Source: Bimuria novae-zelandiae CBS 107.79
Taxonomy: Eukaryota > Ascomycota > Dothideomycetes > Pleosporales > Didymosphaeriaceae
DNA: 64,000 bases
NCBI GenBank assembly: GCA_010015655.1
Contig: ML976702.1
Coordinates: 1 to 64,000 of the forward strand
Reading direction: 5' to 3'
The translations under genes were made by a program, and so were the position numbers. The notes under the pieces are model-generated. The model worked only from the letters and a program-made list of their open reading frames with translations. It made no database searches and was not told where the DNA came from. This document shows, one piece after another, positions 1-12,530 of the stretch; positions within the stretch are counted from its first letter, which is position 1, and each line of letters starts with the position of its first letter.

Positions 1-477
1 CTTCTTACTACTATTTTCTAAACTTTTTATATTAATTTTATTTTATTATATATATATTTAAGTTATATATAAATGTTATTAAACACCTTTATTATAAACT
101 ATTTATTTATTATTAATCTATTATTCTAACTATTTTACTATTTTGCCCTTTACTTAATTTATTAATTATTTTAACAATTCTGTACCTTTTTTTATTATAT
201 ATTTTTATTATTATTCTACTTTTTTTATTTTTTTATTTCTTTTATATATAAATTTTTTATATATTATATATAAAATTATATATTTTTCTTTTTAACTTTT
301 TCCTATTTTTCTTTTTATATTTTTACTATTATTACACCCTTTTACTTTTTTATTCTTTTTAGTTTATACAAAACTTAAAATATATAGCCAAAATATATAT
401 AAAATTATATATTAATATATAAACTTTTTTTCTTTTTTTCTTTTATACCCCTACTCTCCTAATAATCGGGTAATCCA
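1..477. other. AT-rich RIP-type DNA, no gene seen
   Basis: Almost entirely A/T with long T-rich runs; CpA and TpG are scarce and TpA abundant, the pattern RIP leaves in Pezizomycotina repeats. I see no coding signal on either strand. It probably continues the degraded repeat that begins with the helicase copy to its right, but I cannot name an element here. Confidence 0.6.
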
Positions 478-3400
478 ACAAAACTCAGCCACTAAACGGT
501 TACTCTCTACCGAATCAAATGCCTGCTTTGTCCTTAAATATTAAACCAACCTATCTATTGACGATCTATTAACCCTCTCACACAATAATCTATTAACCTA
601 ATGGTTCTTAACGGAATCCTCGCTGCCATGCACGATCCCTATTAATTTACCTACTAAAATGCCATAATACTAGTATTCGCCGCCTGCTACCTGCTAATAA
701 CGCCCTTATTTATTCTCCTCCTATTAATGGCACATCTCCTGTGGCACCCCGCACTAAAAACAACCTAAATATAGCTTATACTAGATCTACTACTTTATCT
801 TTTTAATTAGCTCCTTTGCCTACTGGCTCTCTACCTGCTAATATTGCTAAATGTCGTATGCGCTCTATCTATTACCCGTACCTTTATATATCCCGCACTA
901 ATTTGCCTACTACGCTAACTAACTACGTAACTATTCTATGCTAGTGTATGTTTCTTATTAGTCTTATATAAACCTTTGCCGCGGACCCCGTCGTGTCTAC
1001 TCTTACTACTAAAACATATACTATACTACTTCCCTCTTAGTCTCCCTGTCCCTCTTCCTCTTTACTTTAACTACGTTTATCTCTTCTCTATTACTACTAT
1101 TCCTATTACTACCCTCCTCGCTCTCCTCCTCTTCCGTCTCTTTACCTCCTTTATAAATATTATATTTCTCTTCCCCCTCTTCGCACCCTACCCGCTCTAC
1201 TTCTTTGCAATCTAAATACCCGCCTAATACCACTCGCTTACACGTTGCCGCCCTGCCTTCTCCTGCCAACGCTTATACCAACGCATGCTCCTTCTCTTCC
1301 TACTTATTTTTAATTGCTCGCTGTGCCCCTTCCTGCACTATTATAACCGCCTTGCTTCGTGCCCTATCTTATCCTACCCGGCCGCTCTCCTGCGCGTAAT
1401 CCAACACGGAAAACGGCTAATCAATATAGATAATGCACTAGATATTAGGAATGTTAATGCCTATCCCTAACGCGTTTATGGCTATAATAACCCGCTTACT
1501 ACCTAATATAAAATCCTCTAATATACTTGCCTTACTAACGGCGTTATAATAATACGCATGGCACCCTAACTATTACGCTAACGCCTTAACCTTGCGCACT
1601 AAATTACTATATATTACTACCTTATCCTGCCTATACCTGCGTAACTTCTACTGCACCACGCCTAATATTATCCTCTCTACCTCCTGCTTCTTCGCTACCC
1701 TCCCTATTTTAATTACCTAGTATGCCACGTTCGTCCGCGCCGTTTCTACCCAGAACACCTTAACCTAGTTAGAATTAAAATGCATTTGTTAGAATAACTT
1801 ATCCTCTTTACTAGGCGGTAACGTTACTATTAATAATACTATTTACGTCTCTATAGCCACTAACTTGCCCAACTACTGCATCTGCTTATAGAATGTGTAC
1901 CGCCGATTTAACATAATATAGCACTTATTAATTATAATCTAGTCTAACTGTCGTGTTGCTCTTAAACAGTTTACGAATATAGTAAACCCCTACGTAATAG
2001 CTAACTTAGGCGTTATTAACACTATCGCGACTGCGTCGGGCGGGCGCTAGCTCTCTTACGCTATATATAATATCTCTAGCTTTTTATACCACTGTATTAT
2101 GTTACCTCGTAATATAATTAATAGAATAATAATAATAGTTGTGCCGCCCTACTTGGCCCACGCTGGTAACATAAATAATATGCTCTTGCCCGCCCCTATT
2201 GGTATTACCGCCACCATAGGGCTCTCTCCGCCTATAATAGTATTAATCGCCTCTCGCTGCACGCTTTAAAATATTACTATCTTACCTACTATTTTCTATA
2301 ACTACTTGGCGGTGTCCATCTTTCTTAACCTTCCCTACTAATCCATCCTGGCCTTGTCTACCTCGCTCTTAAACAGCGCCCTCTTTCGCTTCCTGCACCC
2401 ATCCTCCTCGCTACTATCTAGCGAAAACCCTAAAAATTAATGCCAATTCGTGCTTAATATTTAAAACTACTACTACCTGTCTACTATTACCTTGGCCTGC
2501 TCTATAATGCCTCGTGCGTATACTATACCTGCCACGTGCGCCGTGTGCCTGGCCTGTAAATTTACTACTAACACTATCGTGTTCTCTTTATTCTATATCT
2601 TGCTTTTGTTTCCTTCTTTTAGCTAAAACGCCGCGGACCTACGTAAAAACTGTTAACTAATGCTAATAGCGATCTTACGGTACGCGGTAATTATTAATAA
2701 CTAGCCTAATCTAACGCTAGTCTTGCGTTTTAATACCTTTTGCAACTAGTCCATCGTCCACTTACGCCCGTTAGGGTTAACTAGCCATATATGCGACGAA
2801 ATTACCTCCTTCTTCTACACTATCGCCTCCATCCGCTGCTAGAACGGCAATACCAGCCATATATAATACACTACTAACTCGCCCACCTCGCGCGGCAAAT
2901 ACTAGTGAATAATTTTAACGTCGCTACTAATGGCATACCCTTTATAGTATCTTATTACAAACACTATCTTGCTGTCCTTAACAAATATATTACGGTGGCC
3001 CCCTTTAACTATATTGCTGTACTAGATACTTATAATCTTGGGTTTTTTGGTTAGCTATCTGCCTGTAATATGCATTAACGTAATTAACTTCTCCCTAAAT
3101 ATAACTACCTAGTCCATGTACTACCTAACCTCTTACGGGTTAACGCCTAAATAGGTGCCTAGCTTTATAAACTAGTCCCTAATCCGGGCGTCCTAATTAA
3201 CCTACTTATATAATTACTACTCCCTATCTACGGGCATGCGAGTGCGCTGGTCTTTTAAAAAATTCTACCCTAGTTACTTATTAGTTAAATTATCGCGTAA
3301 ACTCTCCTACAGGATACTAGGGACAGGCTTAGCGAACGGGCCGTTACTAAATAATAAATCCTCTATTAATAATCGCCAACTCTCCTCTCTTAACCCGTGC

Positions 3401-5400
3401 ACTATGCTACAGAACTAGGCCATAGTAAACTATAGCTCCTTATATAATAACTCGTCCTACTCTACCCACTCTATATGGCCGCGTAACGTCGTGTTGTAAT
3501 GGATCTTTAGCCCGTACGTCCGCAAATCTAATATCTACTATATAGGGCTGTGGCTACTGCGCACTATAAACCTATCCATTATTTACTAGACGTGCTGTAA
3601 ATACCCTTTTGGCTAGCCCTATTACTGGGTGCTGTCCCCATCGCTCTCGTATACGCTATTGCTATTTATATCGTCTCTTATAAATATATCTAATAATTCC
3701 AACGCCTGCTACACTACCATAAATCGGGTAACCTTAATAATGGCTAATAAAATAGGCGGATACTATTCGGCGCCCTTCTACCTATTCTTCTTTACCCCTA
3801 ACACGGCTAATGCACACACTAACGGGCTGTTATACTCTTTATAGGTAATAGACTGGCTTAATAATGTAATGCAAAACGCTAAACATAATTTCTTAATACT
3901 TAATAACGCTTTACGCTCGCCTATAATTCTACCCTCTTCTACCTCTTACTTGGCCTCTATCTCTCCCACCACACTATCTGCGTTATCTATTATTACCTTA
4001 TCTATACCGCTATCTCTATCTCCTATCTCTTTCGTCTCTTTCTTCTCTTTCTCCTCTTCCTTCTCTTCCTCTTCTTTCTCCTCTTTTTTTTCTTCCTTCT
4101 CTTCCTCCTCTGCCGCTCCTCCTGCCGCCTTTACTAAAGCCTCCCACGCCTCGCGCTGTCGCTGGGTAAACTAGTACATAGGGCTCTTTCACGCGTGCGC
4201 TTACTACGTTTGCTAAAAAAATATTAATATCTACTTCTATGGCCGGGCATGGTCGCTAACTACCTTCTTATTTATATATAACTATAATGGCGTAAACTGC
4301 GTTTAGTGCTTCTTCGTCTAGATTGCTTCTAATCGCACGAATATCCCCGTGCGGTGAATAACAAACGCTTAGCTAAACTACGCTAACCTATCTATGGCCT
4401 CTTATATAGCGGCCGCTATAGGCTCCTTTTTGGCTTTAGGCTCTTCTACGCTCGCTAATAATTCGGGCCACTTTATGCCTACTAAATATAGCATCTACTT
4501 AGTCTACTCTAGTTATAGATTCACTTTATCCCGCGCGCTGTCCTGGATTATTATCCTAGTCTACTTCTACACGTTGGCCCACGCCTTGTCTATATTCCTG
4601 CCAACGCTTGCCCACCCGGCCTTGCCGTCCACGGGTTCGGGGGTAGAGTCGGGTTAGTAGACCTTAAAATACTGCGAACCGGCGCCTTGGGCGAACAATC
4701 GCTAATAATAAATAGCTTTATAACCCTGCTTATTGCGTAACTATATGCGCTTCCGCTCTATTTAACTGGGACGACCACCTCTACCTACTAGTAACTAATT
4801 ATGCACCTTTTGCTAATACTTCCTTATAACCTCTTCGCTTTAAAATATCTAATAATATTAATCTGGATCTAATTGGCACATTAACCCGTCCGTATATACT
4901 AGTAACTGGCTAATAGGCTTAATGGTCTAACGGGGCGCCTCTAGCTCGCCGGTATACTGTATTAAACCAGCCTAACTACTAAGCTTGTCTGCTACCAGCT
5001 GCGCTTCCTTGCTACTAAGTCTGTAAACACGCTATAAATGGCTTTTGGCCTGGCTGAGTAAAACCCCGTACCTGTATTCTTTGCATATCGCTAATAAATG
5101 CTCAGGTAAATATTTAAAATACTCGCTTGCAATACTGCTTTTCGCTATAATGGCGGGCTCGACGCTACTACGGGTAGGTCCTAATAATAGGTCCCTATTA
5201 CACTGTATGGCCTTTTTAACACGTAGAATTCTTCGTGACTTAACGCGTCTTTGCTTATGCTACGTGTTGGCCACTATTTTAGAGCCGCCTCCGGTGTCTG
5301 ATCGCCGCCTTATTATGTTTACCCTAACCCTAACGCGCAACCCTAACACCTATAACTATATAGTTTTTAGCGCTATAAATTAGCTAGGACGTGTAACTTA
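478..5400 (-). pseudogene. Telomere-linked RecQ helicase (TLH), copy A, RIP-inactivated
   Basis: Degenerate but near full-length gene on the minus strand. From 5' (right) to 3' (left): a DUF3505-like N-terminal region about 5140-4750 (YLPEHLLAICKEY-like segment); a conserved middle block about 3010-2880 reading VKGGHRNIFVKD then KIIHYYLPR; a RecQ-type helicase core with Walker A (PIGAGKS) at 2182-2202, a box that reads NKCY where DECH is expected near 1912-1938, a motif III-like LIVTLPP, and motif VI (QESGRVG) near 1374-1403; and a Cys/Glu-rich C-terminal segment about 1269-1021. Many in-frame TAA/TAG codons make it a pseudogene. Intact relatives are RecQ-family DNA helicases encoded next to telomeres in many filamentous fungi, with a proposed role in chromosome-end maintenance. 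Short plus-strand ORFs here are antisense shadows. Copies B and C follow in the same orientation. Confidence 0.85.
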
Positions 5401-5728
5401 ACGTGCTAAATCTATAGCCTAAATTTTAGGTTAATTAGCCTATAGGAACCTAACTGGACCGGCGAGTAAGTATTTACTAGACTTAGCCTACGTAATAAAA
5501 TATACGCACAGGAATTGGCCTAGCGCGGATATTCTATCCCTAATAAAGTTAACTATAAAACTAAACTCAGCCCTAACTCTAGTTACAGCCCTGGGTTAGT
5601 GTTTACTAGACTCAGCCTACGTGATAAAATATACGCACAGGAATTGGCCTAGCGCGGATATTCTATCCCTAACAAAGTTAACTACAAAACTAGACTTAGC
5701 CCTGACTCTAGTTATAGCCCTGGGTTAG
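5391..5728. repeat. Spacer between TLH copies A and B with a 129-bp direct duplication
   Basis: Two adjacent units, about 5470-5598 and 5599-5727, are nearly identical and differ mainly by C/T and G/A transitions. Each contains the words GCGCGGATATTCTATCCCTA and GCCCTGGGTTA. Related words recur in the other two inter-copy spacers (9600-9700 and 12400-12515), so this is a family-specific spacer. Just right of the A gene start, at 5319-5345, lies a short degenerate run of CCCTAA telomere-type words. Confidence 0.8.
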
Positions 5729-8700
5729 AATAACTTATCCTCCTCGCTTAGTAGTAACGTTACTATTAATAATACTATCTGCGTCTTGGCAGCTACTAAC
5801 CTGCCTAACTACTATATTTACTTACAGAACGTATACCGCCGGTTTAACACTACGTGGCACTTATTAATTATAATCTAGTCTAACTACTGTGTTGCTCTTA
5901 AACGGTTTATAAAGGTAGTAAACCCCTACGTAACTACTAACTTAGGCATTACTAATACTACCGCGACTGCGTTGGGTGGGCGCCGGCTCTCCTATACTGC
6001 ATATAATATCCCTAGCTTTTTACACCGCCGCATTATATCGCCTCGTAATATAATTAATAAAATAATAATAATAGTCGTGCCGCCCTGCTTGGCCTACGCT
6101 AGTAATATAAATAACATGCTCTTGCCTGCCCCTATTAGCATTACCGCTACCACGAGGCTCTCTTTACCCATAATGGCATCTATTGCCTCTTACTACACGC
6201 TTTAAAACGTTACTATCTTGCCTACCATCCTCTGCAACTACTTGGTCGTGTCTATTTTCCTTAACCTTCTCTACTAATTAATCCTGGCCTTGTCTGCCTT
6301 ATTCTTAAATGGCGCCCTCTTTTGCTTCCTGCACCTATCCTCCTCGCTACTATTAGGTAAAAACCCTAAAAACTAATACTAGTCTATGCTTAACGTCTAA
6401 AACTACTATCGCCTGTTTACTATAGTCTTAGCCTACTTTATAATACCTTGTGCGTACACTATACCTGCCACGTGCGCCGTGTGCCCAGCCTATAAATTCG
6501 CTACTAATCTTGCCATGTTCTCTTTATTCTATGCCTCGCTTTTGTCTCCTTCTTTTGGCTAAAATACCGTGGCCCTGCGCAAAAACCATTAACTAATACT
6601 AATAGCAATCTTACGGTACGCGGCAATTATTAATAGCTAGCCTAATTTAACTTTAGTCTCGCGTTTTAACACCTCTTATAACTAGTCCGTCGTCCACTTA
6701 CGCCTGTTGGGGTTGGCTAGTTATATATACGACGAAATTACCTCCTTCTCCTACACTATCGCCTTTATCCGCTGCTGGAACGGCAACACTAGCTATATAT
6801 AATACACTACTAACTTGCCTACCTCGCGCGGTAAATACTAGTGGATAATCTTAACGTTACTACTAATGGTATACCCTTTATAGTATCTCGTCACGAACAC
6901 TATCTTACTGTCCTTAATAAATATATTATGGTGGGCCCCTTTAATCATGTTGCTGTGCCGGATACTTATAATCTCGGGCCCCTTGGCTGGCTATTCGCCT
7001 ATAATATATATTAACGCGATTAACTTCTCCCTAAATGTAACTACTTAGTCTATATACTACCTAACCTCTTACTAGTTAACGCCCGAACGGGTACCTAGCT
7101 TTATAAACTAGTCCCTAATCCAGGCGTCCTAACTAACCCGCTTATATAACTACTACTCCTTATCTACGGGCATGCGGGTGCGCTGGTCTTTTAAAAAATT
7201 CTACCCTAGTTACTTATTAGTTAGATTATCGCGCAAACTCTCCCACGGGATATTAGGGACGGGCTTGGCGAATAGGCTATTACTAAATAATAAATTCTCT
7301 ATTAATAACTACTAACTTTCCTCCCTTAGCCCGTGCACTATGCTGTAAAACTAGGCTATAGTAAACTATAGCTCCTTATATAATAACTTATCCTGCTCTA
7401 CCCACTCTACGTGGCTGCGTAACGTTGTATTATAATGGATCTTTAGCCTATACGTCCGCAAATCCAACATCTACTATATAGGGCTGTGGCTATCGCGTAC
7501 TATAAACTTGTTTATTATTTACTAGACGTGCTGTAAACACCCTTTTAGTTGGCCCTATTACTAGGTGCTATCCCCATCGCTCTTATACGCGCTATTACTA
7601 TTAATGTCGTCTCTTATAAATGTATCTAATAATTCTAACGCCTGCTACACTACTATAAACCAGGCAACCTTAATAATAGTTAATAAAATAGGTAGGTACT
7701 ACTTAGCGCCCTTTCACTCGTCCTCTTTTACCCCTAACATGGTTAATACACACACTAACGGGCTATCGTACTCTTTATGGGTAATGGACTGCCTTAATAA
7801 TACAACGCAAAACGCTAAATATAATTTTTTAATACTTAATAATACTTTACGCTTACCTATAATTTTACTCTCCTTTACCTCCTACTTGGCCTCTATCTCC
7901 CCCACCGTACTGTCTGCGTTGTCTGTTATTGCCTTATTTATATCTTTATTTCCTATCTTTTCTATCTCTTCCTCTTTTTCCTTCTCTGCCACTCTTCCTG
8001 CCGCCTTTACTAATGCCTCCCACGCCTCGTGTTACCGCTAGGTAAACCGGTACGTGGGGCTCTTCCACGCGTGCGCTTGCTACGTTTGCTAAAAAAATAT
8101 TAATATCTGCTTTTACGGTCGGGCATAGTCCCTAACTACTTTCTTGTCTATATATGGCTATAATAGCGTGAAGCGTGTCTGGTGCTTCTCTGTCTAAATT
8201 ACTTCTAACCATACAAATATCCCCGTGCGGTAGATAACAGACGCCTAGCTAAACTACGCTAATCTATCTATAGCTTCCTATATAGTAGCTGCGACGGGCT
8301 CCTCTTTAGCTTTAGGCTCTTTTACGCTTACTAATAATTTAGGCCACTCTATACCTACTAAATACGGCATCTACCTAGTCTACTCTAGTTATGGGTTTAC
8401 CTCGTCTCGCGCGCCATCCTGGATCGTCGTCTTGGCCTACTTTTATAGGTTAGCCTACGCCTTGTCCATGTTCCTGCCAACGCTTGCCTACTTGGCCTTG
8501 CCGTCTATGGGTTCGGGGGTGGATTCGGGTTAGTAGACCTCGAAATACTGCGATCTAGTGCCCTGGGCGAATAACCGCTGGCATTAAACGCGCCTCTAAC
8601 CTTAATTACTATATAATTATATGCCTTACTTTTCTAATTAACGTGGATAGCTACCTCTGCCTACCGGCGACTAATCGTGGGCCTCTCGCTAATGGTTCTT

Positions 8701-9502
8701 TATACCCTAGAAACTTTAAATAATCTGGCGACACTGGCCTGCGGCTAATTGGCATATTATCCCATTCGTGTATACTGGCAACTGGCTAATGGGTTTAATG
8801 CTCTGACTAGGCACTTCTAGCTCGCTGGCATACTATATTACACTAGCCCAACTCTAAAGCTTGTTGGCTACTAACTATGCTTGCTCGTGTCTAACCCCCT
8901 TATAAACATGCTATAAATGGCTCCTGGCGTGGCTAGGCAAAACGCCATACCTGCATTCTCTATAATTGCCAACGCATACTCGGGCAAATATTCGAAATAC
9001 TTGCCTACGACGCTACTCTCTACTATAATACCGGACTTAACGCTACTGCGCTTGGGTTTTTAATAGGTTCCTGTAATAGGTTATGGGCCACTAAACGGGT
9101 TATAGGTGCTATAACGAATCCCTAGGCTTTATAATAGGTTATGGATTACTACGACGCGTTGCTACTATTAATAACTATGCAGTTTACTATACTAGTTACT
9201 ACATAGTATATAGGTTGCAAAACGGGTTACTGGCTGCGTTATGCGTAATACTAGGTAATAGTAATTAAATGCACGTTACTGCGGCTACCTGCGAGCCATC
9301 TATCGCGCTATATAGCTATTTTAACTCCTGTAATTCTTCGCGTTCCGACGCGTTTTTACTTCTGCTACACGTTAGTCCTTATCTCGAAATTAACTCCGGT
9401 GTCTAATCGTCGCCTTATTATGTTTGCCCCAACCCTAACGCGTAACCCTAACGCTAATAACTATATAGTTTCTAGCGCTGTAAATTAGCTAAGACGTGTA
9501 AC
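5729..9502 (-). pseudogene. Telomere-linked RecQ helicase (TLH), copy B, 3'-truncated
   Basis: Second tandem copy, collinear with copy A at an offset of about 3.93 kb. It retains the N-terminal block, the KGGHRN-type block (about 6890-6950), Walker A at about 6118-6138 (read as LIGAGKS) and a DECH equivalent (reads NKCH) near 5855-5880. It then stops at the segment that follows motif III in copy A, so motifs IV-VI and the C-terminal Cys-rich part are missing. The left breakpoint coincides with the word GGGTTAG. Stops are scattered throughout. Relative to copies A and C there is roughly 200 bp of extra sequence near 9060-9360 in the N-terminal part. Confidence 0.8.
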
Positions 9503-9699
9503 TCGTAACCCTGAATCTTAAGTCCAAAGTTAGGGTAAACTGGCCCGCGAGAACCTATTGAAATGTTACCTTTAGTATCTTCGAAATATTACCTCCGTTC
9601 TTAGACGTACGCACAGGAAGTAGCTAGCGCGGATATTTTATCCCTAATAAAATAACGCTGCTATCGAAATGTTAGGTAACATTTCCAAGTAGCCCTGGG
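9503..9699. repeat. Spacer between TLH copies B and C
   Basis: Short spacer containing the same GCGCGGATATT-ATCCCTAA block and the terminal GCCCTGGGTTAGGG word seen in the other spacers. A locally duplicated GAAATGTTA motif (CGAAATGTTAGGTAACATTT at 9665-9684 is part of it) adds a small palindrome. No coding potential. Confidence 0.6.
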
Positions 9700-12290
9700 T
9701 TAGGGTTGGCTAACTATATATATAACGAAATCGCCTTCTTCTTCCACACTATTACCTCTATCCGCTGCTGGAACGGCAATACTAGCTATATATAATACAC
9801 TACTAACTCGCCCACCTCGCGTAGTAAATACTAATAGATAATCTTAATGTCGCTGCTAACGGCATACCCTTTATAGTATCTTATTACAAACACCACCTTG
9901 CCATCCTCGACGAATATATTACGGTGGCCCCCTTTAACTATGTTACTATACTGGATACTTATAATCTCGGGCCCTCTGGCCAGCTACCCACCCGTAATAT
10001 GTATTAACGCGATTAACTTCTTCCTAAATGTAATTACCTAGTCCATGTACCGCCTAACCTCTTACTAGTTAACGCCCAAACGGGTGCCTAGCTTTATAAA
10101 CTAGTCCCTAATCCAGGCATCCTGGCCAACCCGCTTATATAACTACTACTCCTCGTCCACGGGCATGCGGGTGCGCTAGTCTTTTAAAAAATTCCACCCT
10201 AGTTACTTATTAATTAGATTATCGCGTAAACTCTCTTACGGGATGCTAGAGACGGGCTCGGCGAACAGGCTATTACTAAATAATAAATCCTCTATTAATA
10301 ATTACTAACTCTCCTCCCTTAACCCGTGCACTATGCTGCGGAACTAGGCTATAATAAACTATAGCTCCTTATATAATAGCTCGTTCTACCCTACCCACTC
10401 TATATGGCCGCGTAACGTCGTGTTGTAATGGATCTTTAGCCCGTACGTCCGCAAATCCAATATCCACTATATGGGGCTATGGCTGCCGCGCACCATGAAC
10501 CTGTCTATTATTTACTAGACCTACTATAAACACCCTTTTAGTTGGCCTCGTTGCTAGGTGCTATCCCTATCGCTCTTATATATGCTATCGCTGTCTATAT
10601 TATTTCTTGCGAATGTATCTAATAATTCCAACGCCTGCTACACTACTATAAACTAGGTAACCTTAATAACGGCTAATAAAATGGGCGGATACTATTTAGT
10701 GCCCTTCTACCTATCTTTCTTTACCCCTAATATAGCTAATGCACACACCAACGGGCTATTATACTCTTTACGGGTGATAGACTGGCTTAATAATGCAATG
10801 TAAAACGCCAAACACGATTTCTTAATACTTAATAACGCTTTACGCTTACTTATAATTCTAGCCTCCTTTACCTCCTGCTCGGCCTCTATCTCTCCCACTA
10901 CACTATCTGCGTTGTCTATTATTGCCTTATCTACACTACCGTCTCCGTTTCCTATCTCTTTTATCTCTTCCTCCTCTTCCTTCTCTTCCTCCTTTACTAC
11001 TCCTCCTATTATCTTTACTAACGCCTCCCACGCCTCGCGCTATTACTGGGTAAACTAGTACGTAGAACTCTTCCACGCGTGCGCTTGCTGCGTTCGCTAA
11101 AAAAATATTAATATCTACTTTTATAGCCAGGCATGGTCACTAATTGCCTTCTTATTTATATATAGCTATAATAGCGTGAACCGCGTTTAGTGCTTCTCTG
11201 TCTAGATTACTTTTAATCGCACGAATATCTCTGTGCGGTGGATAATAGATGCCTGGCTAAACTACGCTAACCTATCTATAGCCTCTTACATAGCGACCGC
11301 CACAGGCTCCTCTTTAGCTTTAGGCTCTTCTACGCTTACTAATAATTTGGGCTGCTCTATGCCTACTAAATACGGTATTTACTTAGTCTACTCTAGCCAC
11401 GAATTCACCTCGTCTTACGCGCTATTTTAGATTATTATCTTAGCCTGCTTTTGCACGTTGGCCTACGCCTTGTTTATGTTCCTGCCAACGCTTGCCCACC
11501 CGGCCTCGCCGTCCACGGGTTCGGGGGTGGGTTTAGGTTAGTAGATCTCGAAATACTGCGAACCGGCGCCCTGGGCCAATAATCGTTGGCAATAGACGCG
11601 CCTCTAACCCTAATTACTACGTAACTATATACTTTACTTCTCTAATTAACGTAGATGGCCACCTCTACCTACTAGTAACTAACTGTAAATATAGCGCTAA
11701 TGGTTCTTTATAACGCGGAAACTTTAAATAATCTAGTAACACTAGCCTGGGGCTAATTAGTATATTAATCTGTTTGTGTATACTGGCAACTAGCTAATAG
11801 GTTTAATGCTTTAACTAGGCACCTCTAGCTCGCCGGCATACTAGAGTAAACTAGCCTAACTATTAAGCTTATTTACTACTAACTGCGCTCGCGTGCGCCC
11901 AACACCCTAATAAATCCGCTATAAATAGTTACTTGCCTAGCTAGGCTAAACCCTGTACCTATACTCTTTGTATATTACTAATAAATACTTAGGCAAATAT
12001 TCGAAATACTCGCTTGTAATACTACTCTTTACTATAATGGCGGGCTTGACGCTGCTGCGGGTGGGTTCTAATAATAGGTCCCTATTATACTATATAGCCT
12101 TTTTAACGCGTAGAATTCTTTGCGACTTAACGCGTCTTTGCTTATACTATGCGTTAGTTTCTATTTCGGAGCTGCCTCTGGTGTCTAATTGCCGCCTTAT
12201 TATGTTTACCCTAACCCTAACGCGCAACCCTAACGCCTATAACTATATATTATTTAGTACTGTAAATTGGCTGGGACGTGTAACTTAGTG
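9700..12290 (-). pseudogene. Telomere-linked RecQ helicase (TLH), copy C, lacks helicase domain
   Basis: Third tandem copy in the same orientation. It begins on the right with the DUF3505-like N-terminal region (about 12030-11650), runs through the KGGHRN-type middle block (about 9890-9950), and ends at 9700 at the position equivalent to about 2771 in copy A, before the helicase core. The join is again at a TTAGGG-like word (GGGTTAGGGTT). A run of CCCTAA-type words sits at about 12207-12235 beside the gene start, as in copy A. Stops and TpA-rich composition show RIP. Confidence 0.75.
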
Positions 12291-12530
12291 TGCTAAATCT
12301 GTTACTAAAATTTTAGGTTAATTAGACTATAGGAACCTATTGACATGTGGGGTTAACTATCTTTAATATACGGGCTACGTTCTCAGATATACATAGAAGA
12401 ATTGGCCTAGCGCGGATATTCTATCCCTAACAAAACCAGGATCCTATCGACATGTAGGGCTACATGTTTATGCAGCCCTGGGTTAGGGCTACATATTCAT
12501 GTAGCCCTGGGTTAGAAAGATCCACTCTAG
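12291..12530. repeat. TLH-flanking spacer with repeated CCCTGGGTTAG words
   Basis: Contains the shared GAATTGGCCTAGCGCGGATA block followed by two tandem copies (about 12450-12482 and 12486-12515) of a 35-bp unit ending GCCCTGGGTTAG. This resembles the spacers left of copies B and C and marks the right limit of the helicase array. No gene seen. Confidence 0.6.

Noticed and set aside
3869..4174. Plus-strand ORF rich in Ser/Phe within the helicase array, and similar ORFs at 976-1215, 4394-4657, 5045-5383, 7565-8041, 11968-12288
   Set aside because: They are antisense to the helicase copies, low in complexity, and open only because RIP-derived stops fall on the other strand or frame.
12207..12235. 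Telomere array
   Set aside because: Only two or three degenerate units; too short to be a chromosome end, so treated as interstitial words.
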